Shown here piece after piece: positions 28,769-38,189 of a stretch of 64,000 nt of DNA. Each line of letters starts with the position of its first letter. The first letter of the stretch is position 1. The stretch covers positions 186,001 through 250,000 of the forward strand of contig NZ_FOPJ01000001.1 in NCBI RefSeq assembly GCF_900113445.1. The letters are read 5' to 3'. This DNA is from Corynebacterium spheniscorum. GTDB taxonomy: Bacteria > Actinomycetota > Actinomycetes > Mycobacteriales > Mycobacteriaceae. Position numbers and translations under genes: made by a program. The notes beneath the pieces were generated by a model. It saw only the letters and a list, made by a program, of their open reading frames with translations. It made no database searches and was not told the DNA's origin.

Positions 28769-29575
28769 TCATCCTGTTGGTCGATAGAAGCCCTTAAAGG
28801 CCATCCCCATATTCGAGGTGCGCAGTGGATTGGTTTGCACCGGATCACCTGCTTCAACGATTTGACCATTCCCAGCGAACATCGCGACATGGCCATCCCA
28901 GACCACCAGATCACCCGGTTGGAGCTCTTCTACCGACACCGCGCGCCCCACCGTTTGGTGTTCCGCTAAGCGCGGTAACTCCACCCCTGCTTGGCGCCAC
29001 GCCCACTGGGTAAGCCCCGAACAATCAAAACCTCCAGCACCGGTGCCGCCCCATACATAGGGAGTGCCGACCATGCTGAGCGCAGCAGCCACTGCCTGCT
29101 GGCCTTGAGCAGACCCAGAGGAAGAACCAGGAAACTGCGTGGACAACGCATCCGGAGCTGCCTCTGGGAACTGGTGATCCCCAGAAAGCTCATCCAATTC
29201 GCGGGCTAGTGGCTCAAGCTTGGCGGCAAGCATGTGTTGTTCTTGACTAGAAAACTCCGCGACCTGAGCTGAGAGCTGATCAAGTAATTGATGCGCCAGA
29301 GAAGCCACCCCAGGAGCGAAGGAGTGAAGGAGTGGCATAAGGCCCCGGGCTACTTGGAGAACATCCTGCGCAACCTCGGCGAGCATACCGAGGTGAGAGT
29401 CGATAATGCCTTGGGCATCTTTGACCAGCTGTGAGACAGCTATGCGGCGAAAGTTCTCAACCTCCGCTAAACCCAAAATAGTTTCGGCATTCGCACCGAA
29501 GTAGTGGGCTAGGGGGCGGGCTGCGCCCAGGTCAGGAAGCGGCGGTAAATGCACATTCGGCAAGGTTGTGGTCAT
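28769..29575 (-). CDS. NlpC/P60 peptidase without a classical signal peptide
   Basis: 268 residues. The C-terminal NlpC/P60 domain (about 155-268) has catalytic Cys185 in GGFDCSGLTQWAW and His229 in WDGHVAMF, and belongs to the murein endopeptidases that cut D-Glu-mDAP links. The first 130 residues are amphipathic helices with no hydrophobic signal, so export by Sec or Tat is not evident. It overlaps the following-upstream 90-residue gene by 4 bases (ATGA), and both are on the minus strand, so they are co-expressed. Helical N-terminus plus small helical partner suggests a type VII (ESX-like) substrate, but that is inference. Confidence 0.85.
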   Translation of the reverse strand: MTTTLPNVHLPPLPDLGAARPLAHYFGANAETILGLAEVENFRRIAVSQLVKDAQGIIDSHLGMLAEVAQDVLQVARGLMPLLHSFAPGVASLAHQLLDQLSAQVAEFSSQEQHMLAAKLEPLARELDELSGDHQFPEAAPDALSTQFPGSSSGSAQGQQAVAAALSMVGTPYVWGGTGAGGFDCSGLTQWAWRQAGVELPRLAEHQTVGRAVSVEELQPGDLVVWDGHVAMFAGNGQIVEAGDPVQTNPLRTSNMGMAFKGFYRPTG

Positions 29576-29844
29576 GCGCGATGCAACTCCCTAGCTAATA
29601 GCTCATCGGCTTCCTCCATGGCTGCGATCGACAGCAAAGAAGAATCGGCTAAGCCAGCAGCGGCTTCTAACACTTCCCGGGAGCCCTGCTGGCAAGCGCT
29701 CATCGCTGCGGCTAAGGCGGCATGGAAGCGTTCGGTGCCCGGAGTATCGCCCTGGGCATAATGCGTGCGGCAATCAGATTCCGCAGCCTGCAGAAGGTCG
29801 GCCGCCAGTTGGCGGGCATGTGTGAGGTCAATCTCGAGGTTCAT
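29572..29844 (-). CDS. Small helical protein paired with the NlpC/P60 gene (ESX/EspC-like candidate)
   Basis: 90 residues, all predicted helical and rich in Ala, Leu and Glu (DLTHARQLAADLLQAAESD, LAAAMSACQQGSREVLEAAAGL, ending AAMEEADELLARELHRA). Size and helix pattern recall WXG100/DUF2580-type type VII substrates, but there is no WXG motif and no clear YxxxD/E. It is first in the two- or three-gene minus-strand operon, 56 bases from the divergent upp start. Confidence 0.6.
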   Translation of the reverse strand: MNLEIDLTHARQLAADLLQAAESDCRTHYAQGDTPGTERFHAALAAAMSACQQGSREVLEAAAGLADSSLLSIAAMEEADELLARELHRA

Positions 29845-29887
29845 AATTGCTTGGACGTTGACAAGGCCGATGGTGGTTCCGGGGCGC

Positions 29888-29893
29888 TAGGAT
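29888..29893 (+). promoter_or_regulatory. -10 hexamer of upp (leaderless)
   Basis: TAGGAT ends 7 bases before ATG 29901 and no ribosome site intervenes. A perfect TTGACA at 29858-29863 is 24 bases upstream, too far for a normal -35. Confidence 0.5.
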
Positions 29894-29900
29894 GAACACC

Positions 29901-30536
29901 ATGGAAATCACCGTTATCGACCACCCATTGGTTGCCTCTCGCTTGACCCTCATGAGGGACGAGCGCAGCGATAATGCCGCGTTTCGGGCTGCTGCGGCTG
30001 ACCTGGGCGCCATGCTCATTTATGAAGCCTGTCGGGACCTGCCGGTGAAGCATTTTGATTGCGTCACTCCGGTGGCCACCGCGGAGGGCACCCGCTTGGC
30101 AAACCCGCCGATTATTGTGCCGGTGATTCGCGCCGGGCTGGGCATGATCGACCCCGCGCTCTCGATGATCCCAGACGCTCAAGTTGGCTTCATCGGCCTG
30201 GCGCGTAATGAAGAAACCCACGAACCGGTGCCCTACTTGGAGGCGTTGCCTCAAGACCTCTCCGGGCGAGCCGTGTTCATTGTCGACCCCATGTTGGCTA
30301 CCGGTGGATCTCTTCTGCATGCCATCCGATTGCTATGCGAAAGGGGAGCCACAGACATCACTGCAGTATGCATGGTGTCCGCAAAACCGGGGGTCGAAGC
30401 TCTCAAAGCCTCCGGATTGCCCGTGAGATTGATCACTGCATCGATAGATCCTAGTTTGAATGCTGATGCCTATATTGTCCCAGGTCTAGGCGATGCCGGG
30501 GACCGTTTGTACGGCCCACGAAACATCGATTTATAG
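29901..30536 (+). CDS. upp: Uracil phosphoribosyltransferase
   Basis: Salvages uracil to UMP with PRPP. 211 residues from ATG 29901 ([20 protein letters not shown]), which matches the known corynebacterial N-terminus; an in-frame ATG 9 bases upstream overlaps the -10 hexamer. The PRPP loop is [15 protein letters not shown] and the uracil site is [12 protein letters not shown] near the end. Monocistronic so far as I can see. Confidence 0.95.
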   Translation: MEITVIDHPLVASRLTLMRDERSDNAAFRAAAADLGAMLIYEACRDLPVKHFDCVTPVATAEGTRLANPPIIVPVIRAGLGMIDPALSMIPDAQVGFIGLARNEETHEPVPYLEALPQDLSGRAVFIVDPMLATGGSLLHAIRLLCERGATDITAVCMVSAKPGVEALKASGLPVRLITASIDPSLNADAYIVPGLGDAGDRLYGPRNIDL

Positions 30537-30612
30537 CGATTCTCGGAGAGGTCTCAACTTTGCCCACTGTGGTGTGCGGACAAAAATGATCTGAGTGGAC
30601 AGCATATTTGTC

Positions 30613-31209
30613 ATGACCAACAGTGGGTACGGAAACGAAGACGACATTTTCCTCAATCCGAGCAATATCGTGTGGCGTAGTTATGGGGCCTTGTTTGCCC
30701 GAAACCTGAAATTACTTCGAGGCTTCCGCGGCCTCAGTCAAGATGAGCTCGCTCAGCGCAGCCATATGAGCCGCAATGCAATCTCTAACATGGAGCGCAA
30801 TGAAGGCAACGTGGGGCGCCCAGCGGACCCGATGCTCTCGACGATCTACCGGCTCTCCGTGGCCCTGCGGGTCCCACCCGCAGGTCTGATCCCGAATGTC
30901 GACTTCTTCGTCGAACGGATCGCCACGGACCACGGCATTGGAATGAATGGTCTGTGGCCTCTGGCCCCGGAGGGCATCCGGCGCTTCGATCGGAATCACC
31001 CCAGCGGCGCTGGGCTGATCCTGGGCGATTCCTCCGACTTCATCCAACGCTTCATGCCGATGCATGCCTGGGACCTTCGCAACGAAGAGATCGATCGCTT
31101 AACCGACATGATCGAGCGCCGTCGCAAAGCGAATACCCCGGAGCAGGGGCACAACGACCCGCGGAACTATCCGCGTTTCGATCCGCGCTTTGGGCTGGAA
31201 GCCTTCTAG
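30613..31209 (+). CDS. XRE-family helix-turn-helix regulator
   Basis: 198 residues. The HTH lies near residues 27-85 (ARNLKLLRGFRGLSQDELAQRS, MSRNAISNMERNEG). The rest (about 90-198) is hydrophilic with no cupin or peptidase domain and ends in an Arg/Pro/Asn-rich tail (NDPRNYPRFDPRFG). The start is uncertain: a GTG 18 bases upstream is in frame and neither has a ribosome site. Regulated genes are unknown; neighbours are upp and an M20 hydrolase. Confidence 0.8.
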   Translation: MTNSGYGNEDDIFLNPSNIVWRSYGALFARNLKLLRGFRGLSQDELAQRSHMSRNAISNMERNEGNVGRPADPMLSTIYRLSVALRVPPAGLIPNVDFFVERIATDHGIGMNGLWPLAPEGIRRFDRNHPSGAGLILGDSSDFIQRFMPMHAWDLRNEEIDRLTDMIERRRKANTPEQGHNDPRNYPRFDPRFGLEAF

Positions 31210-31239
31210 CGTCTTCCAGCGGAAGCTGCCTTAAGAGGG

Positions 31240-31266
31240 GGTGACGCAAGTGCCGGTAAAGTCACC
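31240..31266 (+). other. Hairpin in the 170-base gap before the M20 gene
   Basis: GGTGAC (31240-31245) pairs perfectly with GTCACC (31261-31266) across a 15-base loop and is followed by AATCTTTG. It may end the XRE transcript; the T-tract is short. Confidence 0.4.
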
Positions 31267-31379
31267 AATCTTTGCCGCCTAGCAACCCCTGAACTCCGAG
31301 CCGCAAGGCCGGCGACTACACTTCCCTGAGAATCACATACATCTTCACAAGACCGATTGGGGAAGGGTAGGCGCTAGGC

Positions 31380-32549
31380 ATGGCAGGGATCTCAGCTGGG
31401 GTTGATGCCTGGCTTAATCGCCACTATGACGACGTCATTGCATGGCGACGCCATCTCCACCAATATCCGGAACTCTCGCATATGGAATATGCGACCACGG
31501 ATTACCTCTGCGAGGTATTAAGCTCCCGCGGTCTGCAACCCCAACGATTCCCCGGCACCGGGCTGATGGTGGATGTCGGACCACAAGGCCCCCGCCTGGG
31601 ATTTCGTTGCGACATCGACGCCCTTCCCATCACGGAAGTCACCGGGCTAGAGTTCGCCTCCAAACATCCCGGAGTCATGCACGCTTGCGGGCATGACGTG
31701 CACACCGCCATCGGCTTAGGGCTTGCCTGTGCACTGCATGAACTCGACCTGCCCCACGGCATCCGTATTATCTTCCAACCAGCCGAAGAAGTTCTCGACG
31801 GCGGCGCTAGTGAAGTCATCTCCTGGGGTGCCCTGAAAGATGTGCGCGCGCTTTTTGCCGTACATGCTGAACCAAAGCTCAAAGTCGGGCTAGTTGGCGT
31901 ACGCGCTGGTGCCATCACCTCAGCAACAGACCTCGTCACCATCCATGTCAATGGCCCTGGTGGGCATACTTCGCGCCCGCATCTAAGCGCCGATGTGGTC
32001 TATGCCTTAAGCAAGATCGTCACCGAATTACCGGGGCTGCTCTCGCGTCGGGTCGATCCACGTACCGGCACGGTGTTGGTCTTCGGAACGATCAATGCCG
32101 GGCACGCCCCTAATGCCATCCCGGAAAAGGGCAGTGTCTCCGGCACGCTACGCACTGCCGATATTGGGATCTGGCGCATCATTCAACCCATGATCGAGGA
32201 GTTAGTCTCCGAAATCGTTGCCCCCACCGGCTGTACCGTCAGCCTCGACTACCTTCGCGGCGTGCCCCCGGTCGTCAATGATGATGTGGCCACCGCCTTA
32301 CTTGCCGAATCAGCCGCCACCATCGACCCGCACGCAGTAGTCCAGGCCCCGCAATCTTCCGGTGGCGAAGACTTTTCCTGGTACCTCGAACACGTACCAG
32401 GCTCCATGGCCCGCTTGGGGTGCTGGGATGGCCACGGAGTTGAGCACGACCTCCACCAAGCTGACCTGGTGATTGACGAACGTTCCCTCAGGGTCGGCAT
32501 CCGCCTTTTCGGTGCCATCGCCGAACGTTTCTCCCACGTCACCGGCTAG
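31380..32549 (+). CDS. M20-family metallohydrolase (amidohydrolase/aminoacylase type)
   Basis: 389 residues, M20D group. Metal ligands are visible: HACGHDVHT (near 101-109), QPAEE (about 137-141), HAEP, and a late GGEDFSWY. These enzymes cleave N-acyl amino acids or amidated substrates; the true substrate is not readable. No clear operon partner; lpdA follows after 266 bases. Confidence 0.88.
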   Translation: MAGISAGVDAWLNRHYDDVIAWRRHLHQYPELSHMEYATTDYLCEVLSSRGLQPQRFPGTGLMVDVGPQGPRLGFRCDIDALPITEVTGLEFASKHPGVMHACGHDVHTAIGLGLACALHELDLPHGIRIIFQPAEEVLDGGASEVISWGALKDVRALFAVHAEPKLKVGLVGVRAGAITSATDLVTIHVNGPGGHTSRPHLSADVVYALSKIVTELPGLLSRRVDPRTGTVLVFGTINAGHAPNAIPEKGSVSGTLRTADIGIWRIIQPMIEELVSEIVAPTGCTVSLDYLRGVPPVVNDDVATALLAESAATIDPHAVVQAPQSSGGEDFSWYLEHVPGSMARLGCWDGHGVEHDLHQADLVIDERSLRVGIRLFGAIAERFSHVTG

Positions 32550-32674
32550 CAAAACCCCTTAACACCACGTTTTGCTCCCATAGGTTCGGTGCATCGCCAG
32601 AAGTTTCCTAGAAGCTTCCCCATCAACGCCCCCAGAGCCCACCCCGCGCTTAGATTCCGCAGCCCGGCTCGGGA

Positions 32675-32680
32675 TAAGGT
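32675..32680 (+). promoter_or_regulatory. Possible -10 (TAAGGT) in the 266-base lpdA leader region
   Basis: TAAGGT resembles the actinobacterial -10, followed by a G-run and about 135 bases of leader that include the palindrome AAGCGCGCTT. The assignment is weak. Confidence 0.25.
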
Positions 32681-32815
32681 AGGGGGGTATGCCTTGCGCC
32701 CTGAGTGCGCAACTGGTCATGCTCTATGCGCCTGAAGCGCGCTTTATGCATGCCCCAGTGAACTAGAGATTTACTCACCCATAAGACACACAGCCCATAT
32801 AGAAGGAACACTCCT

Positions 32816-34228
32816 GTGACCAAAAGAATTCTGATTATCGGCGGCGGCCCCGCTGGTTATGAAGCAGCCCTTGCTGGAGCAAAATACGGCGCCACTATCA
32901 CCCTGGTGGAAGATCAAGGCCTCGGCGGCTCCGCCGTTATTTATGACTGTGTGCCCTCGAAGTCCTTTATCGCCGGAACCGGTATCCGCACCGATATCCG
33001 CCGTGCCGATGACATGGGCCTCGAACAGGGCATCGGCGATGCGGTGCTGCACCTCGATGCTCTTAATGCCCGCGTGAAGGCCTTGGCCACCGCACAGTCC
33101 GGTGATATTCGTGCGCGGCTAGAAAAAGAAGGCGTGCGTATTATCGACGGGCGCGCCCAATTTGACGATTATCAGACCAAGCAGACCACCCACTATGTGC
33201 GTGTTTCCCATAACGAAGATGTGCCGGATGAGATCGTCGAATGTGACCTAGTTCTTATCGCCACCGGCGCCACCCCGCGCATTCTGCCGGGCGCACAGCC
33301 CGATGGTGAACGCATTCTCACCTGGCAGCAGGTCTATGACCTCCAGGAGCTCCCCGAACATTTGATCGTGGTAGGTTCCGGCGTTACCGGCGCCGAATTC
33401 GTGTCTGCTTTCGCTGAGTTGGGCGTGAAGGTCACCATGGTTGCTTCCCGTGACCGGATTCTTCCGCACGATGACGCTGATGCTGCCGATGTGCTGGAGA
33501 CGGTGCTGGCAGAGCGCGGCGTATCCCTTGAAAAGCATGCTCGCGTGAACACCGTTACCCGCACCGAAGATGGTGGCGTGTGCGTGAAGACCGCCGATGG
33601 TCGCGAAATATTTGGCTCCCATGCGCTGATGACGGTCGGCTCCATCCCCAACACCAAGAATCTGCGCCTGGAGGCTGTTGGCGTGGAAACCACTCCTTCT
33701 GGCCATATCCACGTGGACCGCGTTTCCCGCACCAATATCAGTGGCGTTTATGCCGCCGGTGACTGCACCGACCTCTTCCCGCTGGCTTCCGTCGCCGCCA
33801 TGCAGGGCCGCATCGCTATGTATCACGCACTCGGCGAAGGTGTCTCCCCGCTGCGCTTGAAGACCGTTGCTACCGCCGTGTTCACTCGCCCTGAGATTGC
33901 TGCCGTGGGTATCACCCAAGCAGAGATCGAGGAGCGTAACCTCCCGGCCCGCACCATCACCCTGCCACTGGAAACCAACCCGCGCGCCAAGATGCGCTCG
34001 CTGCGCCACGGCTTCGTCAAGCTCTTCTGCCGCGCCAACTCCGGTCTGGTTATTGGTGGCGTTATCGTGGCACCGACAGCCTCCGAGTTGATCCTGCCCA
34101 TCGCAGTGGCGGTATCTAATGGACTGACCGTCACGGATCTTGCTGACACCTTCGCTGTGTATCCATCGCTTTCCGGATCCATCACCGAAGCCGCTCGTCA
34201 ACTCGTCGATCACGACGACCTCTCCTAG
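32816..34228 (+). CDS. lpdA: Flavoprotein disulfide-reductase family NAD(P)H-quinone reductase LpdA
   Basis: 470 residues with FAD motif IIGGGPAGYEAA (8-19), NAD motif VVGSGVTGAEF and a dimer domain with ARIT-like FTRPEIAAVG. It is not a true dihydrolipoamide dehydrogenase: the redox pair is reduced to one Cys, with Ala40 where the first Cys would be and Cys45 in DCVPSK, and the C-terminal active His is replaced (AVYPSLSGSITEA). This pattern matches M. tuberculosis LpdA (Rv3303c), a quinone reductase. GTG start after AAGGAA. Confidence 0.9.
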   Translation: MTKRILIIGGGPAGYEAALAGAKYGATITLVEDQGLGGSAVIYDCVPSKSFIAGTGIRTDIRRADDMGLEQGIGDAVLHLDALNARVKALATAQSGDIRARLEKEGVRIIDGRAQFDDYQTKQTTHYVRVSHNEDVPDEIVECDLVLIATGATPRILPGAQPDGERILTWQQVYDLQELPEHLIVVGSGVTGAEFVSAFAELGVKVTMVASRDRILPHDDADAADVLETVLAERGVSLEKHARVNTVTRTEDGGVCVKTADGREIFGSHALMTVGSIPNTKNLRLEAVGVETTPSGHIHVDRVSRTNISGVYAAGDCTDLFPLASVAAMQGRIAMYHALGEGVSPLRLKTVATAVFTRPEIAAVGITQAEIEERNLPARTITLPLETNPRAKMRSLRHGFVKLFCRANSGLVIGGVIVAPTASELILPIAVAVSNGLTVTDLADTFAVYPSLSGSITEAARQLVDHDDLS

Positions 34229-34240
34229 CTCCTGCAGCTT

Positions 34241-35584
34241 TCAACGCGCTGTGCGGTAGGACTCCTCGGACGTAACATCGAGGTTCAATTGGATCGGACG
34301 CCCCACCTGGGGGAATGCTCGCTGCGGGCAATGCTCGCGCGGGCAGGTGTGGCAGTCCGGCCCAATCGGGGTAGCAGCATCGGGGGTTAAATCCAGGCCA
34401 CGCGCATAAATCAGTCGCTCCGCCTGATCCAAGTCGCATCCTAAACCAATGGCGAATTCCTTCGGGGGAATACCAAACCCATGAGAGGTGCCGCGCACCG
34501 TGCGTGCCACCCACAAATAACTCCGCCCATCCGGCATGGTAGTGACCTGCCGAGTCACCCGCCCCGGGGTTTCAAAGGCACGGTGAATCACCCACAGCGG
34601 GCAAGAACCACCGGTGCGCGAGAAGTGGAAGCTAGTAGCGGACTGACGCTTCGAAATATTCCCCGCACGGTCAGTGCGCACAAAGAAGAAGGGCACCCCA
34701 GAATGCCCCGGTCGCTGCAGCGTCGACAGGCGGTGACAGGTGGTTTCGAAACCCGTACCAAAATGCGCGGCAATTCGGTCAATATCATAGGAGGTATCCT
34801 CTGCGACCTGCAGAATCTCCCCATAGGGCATCGTCACCGCAGCAGCGTAATATTGCGCCAAACCTAGCCGCGCGATCGTGCGGGACTGCTCATCTCTTAA
34901 AGGTGCACAGAGCTGATCCAAGAGCTCCCTGTGCGCCAAAAAACAATGCTGCAAAGACAATTCGAAGCACAATTGTGCCTCCGATAAATCTGTGCGCAAA
35001 TGCAATTCGCGATTCTCCGCATGAAATACGCGCCGCGGCCCGTGGGTGTGCCGGCGATAACGCACCGACACCCCGTGGTTGTGGTCCAACACGGTCGCAA
35101 TCCTGGTCAGGCGTAGTTGGGGTCCTCCCAACCCAGCAGCAAACTTTTCTGCTGCATTATCGAGAGCGGGTATATGGTTGCGGGCTTCATAAAAGTAGTC
35201 ACGGACACGCTCATAAGGGCTCTCAGGGTGTTCCGCGAGTGTGCGGTTATGGGCAATGTCGATTAATGCCTGCGATAGGTCAGGGTAGCGGGCAGCTAAA
35301 TCCGCAATCTCAGCAGTGGGAATATCAGGGTGCCCAACGGAGGTAAAAGCAGCCGTCAAAGCCGCAACCGTACGAGCATCATGCTCAGGTGAGAAATAAC
35401 CAGCATCAACATCGAAGGTGGTGCTCAAAGACATAAGCACAGTAGCGGTAATGGGGCGCTGGTCATTTTCCAATTGATTGAGGTAGCTAGTCGACACCCC
35501 AATTCGGCGGGCCATCTCCACTTGCGTTAGCGAAAGCGACCTGCGAAGCGTGCGAATCCTCGCCCCCGCATAAAGCTTTTTCAT
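34241..35584 (-). CDS. prpR: Propionate-catabolism regulator PrpR (RamB family)
   Basis: 447 residues: N-terminal XRE HTH (about 10-65, LSLTQVEMARRIGVSTSYLNQLE), a central IrrE-like domain (about 150-300) and a short-chain acyl-CoA-binding C-terminal region. Four Cys near the end (LGCDLDQ and DCHTCPREHC) resemble those that hold the 4Fe-4S cluster in M. tuberculosis PrpR. In C. glutamicum PrpR activates prpDBC2 with 2-methylcitrate/propionate. It is divergent from prpD with 169 bases between, and ends 12 bases from lpdA convergently. ATG follows GGGGAT. Confidence 0.9.
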   Translation of the reverse strand: MKKLYAGARIRTLRRSLSLTQVEMARRIGVSTSYLNQLENDQRPITATVLMSLSTTFDVDAGYFSPEHDARTVAALTAAFTSVGHPDIPTAEIADLAARYPDLSQALIDIAHNRTLAEHPESPYERVRDYFYEARNHIPALDNAAEKFAAGLGGPQLRLTRIATVLDHNHGVSVRYRRHTHGPRRVFHAENRELHLRTDLSEAQLCFELSLQHCFLAHRELLDQLCAPLRDEQSRTIARLGLAQYYAAAVTMPYGEILQVAEDTSYDIDRIAAHFGTGFETTCHRLSTLQRPGHSGVPFFFVRTDRAGNISKRQSATSFHFSRTGGSCPLWVIHRAFETPGRVTRQVTTMPDGRSYLWVARTVRGTSHGFGIPPKEFAIGLGCDLDQAERLIYARGLDLTPDAATPIGPDCHTCPREHCPQRAFPQVGRPIQLNLDVTSEESYRTAR

Positions 35585-35627
35585 CTTTAATCCCCGTTAC
35601 TTGATCGTGCTGAGCTGGCAGTTCCAC

Positions 35628-35694
35628 AACTTTAACAGAAAATCATAGATAAGGACGCATTTTTACACATGCTACACTGTGGTTCGGGACACAG
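35628..35694. promoter_or_regulatory. prpR/prpD divergent control region
   Basis: Minus-strand -10 TATGAT (35647-35642) serves prpR. Plus-strand extended -10 TGCTACACT (35670-35678) serves prpD. A perfect CTGTG-N8-CACAG repeat (35677-35681, 35690-35694) covers the prpD start site, and AACTTTAACAGAA (35628-35640) weakly resembles the RamB motif AACTTTGCAAA. Confidence 0.45.
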
Positions 35695-35753
35695 GTTTCC
35701 ACTTAATATGAGATCCAACTCAATCCACCACTTCAAGGAGTGACGCAGCCACC

Positions 35754-37253
35754 ATGATCGAGCATCAGGTACGTACCTACCGTTCTGCCGAGGACTTCCC
35801 CTACGAGGAGCACCTCGCCTATAAGATCGCTCGGGTCGCCGCTGACCCGGTGGAGGTTCCGGCCGACACCGAAGAAATGATCATCAACCGCATCATCGAC
35901 AATGCTTCGGTGTCTGCGGCTTCCGTTCTCCGCCGTCCCGTGACTGTGGCCCGCCGCCAGGCTGAGGCTCACCCCGTCACCAAGGGTGGCGCCGCTGTGT
36001 TCGGTATCCCCGGACGCTTCTCCGCCGAATGGGCTGCTTTGGCCAACGGCACCGCTGTCCGCGAACTGGACTTCCACGACACCTTCCTCGCCGCTGAGTA
36101 CTCTCACCCCGGCGATAATATCCCGGCTATCCTGGCGGCTGCCCAACACAAGGGCTCCAATGGTCACGACCTGATCCGCGGTATCGCCACCGGCTATGAA
36201 ATCCAGGTTGACCTGGTTCGCGGCATCTGTCTCCACGAACACAAGATCGACCACGTTGCTCACCTGGGGCCCTCCGTCGCCGCCGGCATCGGCACCTTGC
36301 TGAAACTCGACGTTGACACCATCTACCAGGCCATTGGCCAGGCGCTGCACACCACCACCGCCACCCGCCAGTCCCGTAAGGGCCAGATTTCCTCCTGGAA
36401 GGCCTTCGCCCCGGCCTTCGCCGGCAAAATGGGCATTGAGGCTGTCGACCGTGCCATGCGCGGCGAAGGTGCTCCGGCCCCGATCTGGGAAGGGGAAGAC
36501 GGCGTCATTGCTTGGCTGCTCTCCGGTCCGGACCACACCTACACCGTGCCGCTGCCGGCCGAAGGTGAAGAAAAGCGCGCCATCCTGGACACCTTCACCA
36601 AGGAACACTCCGCTGAGTACCAGTCCCAGGCCCCGATCGACCTGGCTCGCCGCATGCGCGAAGAAATCAAGGACTTCAATGACATCGAGTCCATCGTGCT
36701 GCACACCAGCCACCACACTCACTATGTGATCGGCACCGGCTCCAACGACCCGCAGAAGTTCGATCCGGACGCATCGCGCGAGACCCTGGACCACTCCATC
36801 ATGTATATCTTCGCGGTGGCCCTGGAGGATGGCGAGTGGCACCACGAGCGTTCCTACTCCCCGGAGCGCGCACACCGTCCGGAGACCATCGAGCTCTGGC
36901 ACAAGATCTCCACGGTCGAGGATCCAGAGTGGACCCGCCGTTACCACTCCACCGACCCCAAGGAGAAGGCCTTCGGCGCCCGCGCTGTTATCACCATGAA
37001 GGACGGCTCGGTCATCGAAGACGAAATCGCTGTGGCGGACGCACACCCCTACGGTGCTCGCCCGTTCGCCCGCGAACAGTACATCAAGAAGTTCCGCACC
37101 CTGGCTGAGGGCGTCGTGTCCGAGAAGGAACAGGACCGCTTCCTCGAAGCCTGCGAGAACCTCGCCAACCTGAACGACCTGAACGAGCTGAACATCACCC
37201 TTGAAGAAGATGTCCTCGCGAAGGCCCCCGAAACCCCGGAGGGACTCCTGTAA
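35754..37253 (+). CDS. prpD: 2-Methylcitrate dehydratase PrpD
   Basis: Dehydrates 2-methylcitrate in the methylcitrate cycle that degrades propionyl-CoA. 499 residues, MmgE/PrpD family, with [26 protein letters not shown] and [12 protein letters not shown] stretches. AAGGAG lies 14 bases before the ATG. It is the first gene of prpDBC and is controlled by the divergent prpR. Its stop shares a base with the prpB start. Confidence 0.95.
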   Translation: MIEHQVRTYRSAEDFPYEEHLAYKIARVAADPVEVPADTEEMIINRIIDNASVSAASVLRRPVTVARRQAEAHPVTKGGAAVFGIPGRFSAEWAALANGTAVRELDFHDTFLAAEYSHPGDNIPAILAAAQHKGSNGHDLIRGIATGYEIQVDLVRGICLHEHKIDHVAHLGPSVAAGIGTLLKLDVDTIYQAIGQALHTTTATRQSRKGQISSWKAFAPAFAGKMGIEAVDRAMRGEGAPAPIWEGEDGVIAWLLSGPDHTYTVPLPAEGEEKRAILDTFTKEHSAEYQSQAPIDLARRMREEIKDFNDIESIVLHTSHHTHYVIGTGSNDPQKFDPDASRETLDHSIMYIFAVALEDGEWHHERSYSPERAHRPETIELWHKISTVEDPEWTRRYHSTDPKEKAFGARAVITMKDGSVIEDEIAVADAHPYGARPFAREQYIKKFRTLAEGVVSEKEQDRFLEACENLANLNDLNELNITLEEDVLAKAPETPEGLL

Positions 37254-38170
37254 TGCCCGGCTTATATGCCTCCACTGTCACCCCGAACGAACGCCGCAAG
37301 AATCTTCGGGAGGCACTGACCTCGAATAAGATCGCCCGCCTCCCCGGTGCTTTCTCACCCTTGGTCGCCCGGATGATTCAAGACGCAGGCTTCGAAGGCG
37401 TCTACGTCTCCGGAGCCGTGGTGGCCGCCGACCTGGCTTTGCCTGACATCGGCCTGACTACGCTCACCGAGGTTGCCCTGCGCTCGCGCCAGATTGCGCG
37501 CGCCACCGACCTTCCGGTGCTGGTTGATGCTGACACCGGCTTCGGCGAACCAATGTCCGCCGCGCGCACCGTCAGCGAATTCGAAGATGCCGGAATCGCC
37601 GGCTGTCACTTCGAAGACCAAGTCAACCCCAAGCGCTGCGGCCATTTGGACGGCAAGGAAGTCGTTCCCACTGACCTCATGGTGCGCCGAATCAAGGCAG
37701 CCGTGAACGAGCGCCGCGATGAGAACTTCGTCATCTGCGCCCGTACTGACGCCGCCGGTGTCGAAGGCATTGACGCAGCTATCGAGCGCGCAAAGGCCTA
37801 CGCCGACGCTGGTGCCGACCTGATCTTCACCGAAGCTCTCCACAAGCCGGAGGACTTCGAGAAGTTCCGTGCCGCAACGGATGTTCCGCTGCTGGCCAAT
37901 ATGACTGAGTTCGGCAAGACCGAACTCCTCAGCGCACAAACCCTGGAAGATATCGGCTACAACGCCGTCATCTACCCGGTGACCACGCTGCGCATTGCGA
38001 TGGGGCAAGTGGAAGACGCCCTCGGTGACATTGCTGAGACCGGTACCCAAACCAGCTGGTTGGACCGCATGCAACACCGTTCCCGTCTCTACGAATTCCT
38101 TCGTTATGCGGAATACAACGCCTTTGATCAGAAGGTGTTCACCTACTCCCGCGAAAATTACGAATCCTAG
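37253..38170 (+). CDS. prpB: 2-Methylisocitrate lyase PrpB
   Basis: Cleaves 2-methylisocitrate to pyruvate and succinate. 305 residues of the isocitrate-lyase/PEP-mutase fold with VDADTGFGEP and the catalytic KRCGHLDGKEV loop; the ICL KKCGH motif is here KRCGH, as in PrpB enzymes. Start overlaps the prpD stop (TAATG). Confidence 0.96.
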   Translation: MPGLYASTVTPNERRKNLREALTSNKIARLPGAFSPLVARMIQDAGFEGVYVSGAVVAADLALPDIGLTTLTEVALRSRQIARATDLPVLVDADTGFGEPMSAARTVSEFEDAGIAGCHFEDQVNPKRCGHLDGKEVVPTDLMVRRIKAAVNERRDENFVICARTDAAGVEGIDAAIERAKAYADAGADLIFTEALHKPEDFEKFRAATDVPLLANMTEFGKTELLSAQTLEDIGYNAVIYPVTTLRIAMGQVEDALGDIAETGTQTSWLDRMQHRSRLYEFLRYAEYNAFDQKVFTYSRENYES

Positions 38171-38189
38171 AAAGGACTGAGTTAAGCCT

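Noticed and set aside
29858..29863. Perfect TTGACA as the -35 of upp
   Set aside because: It is 24 bases from the -10 TAGGAT; the usual distance is 16-18.
35733..37046. A 437-codon antisense frame opposite prpD
   Set aside because: Covered by the well-supported prpD; no ribosome site or family match on the minus strand.
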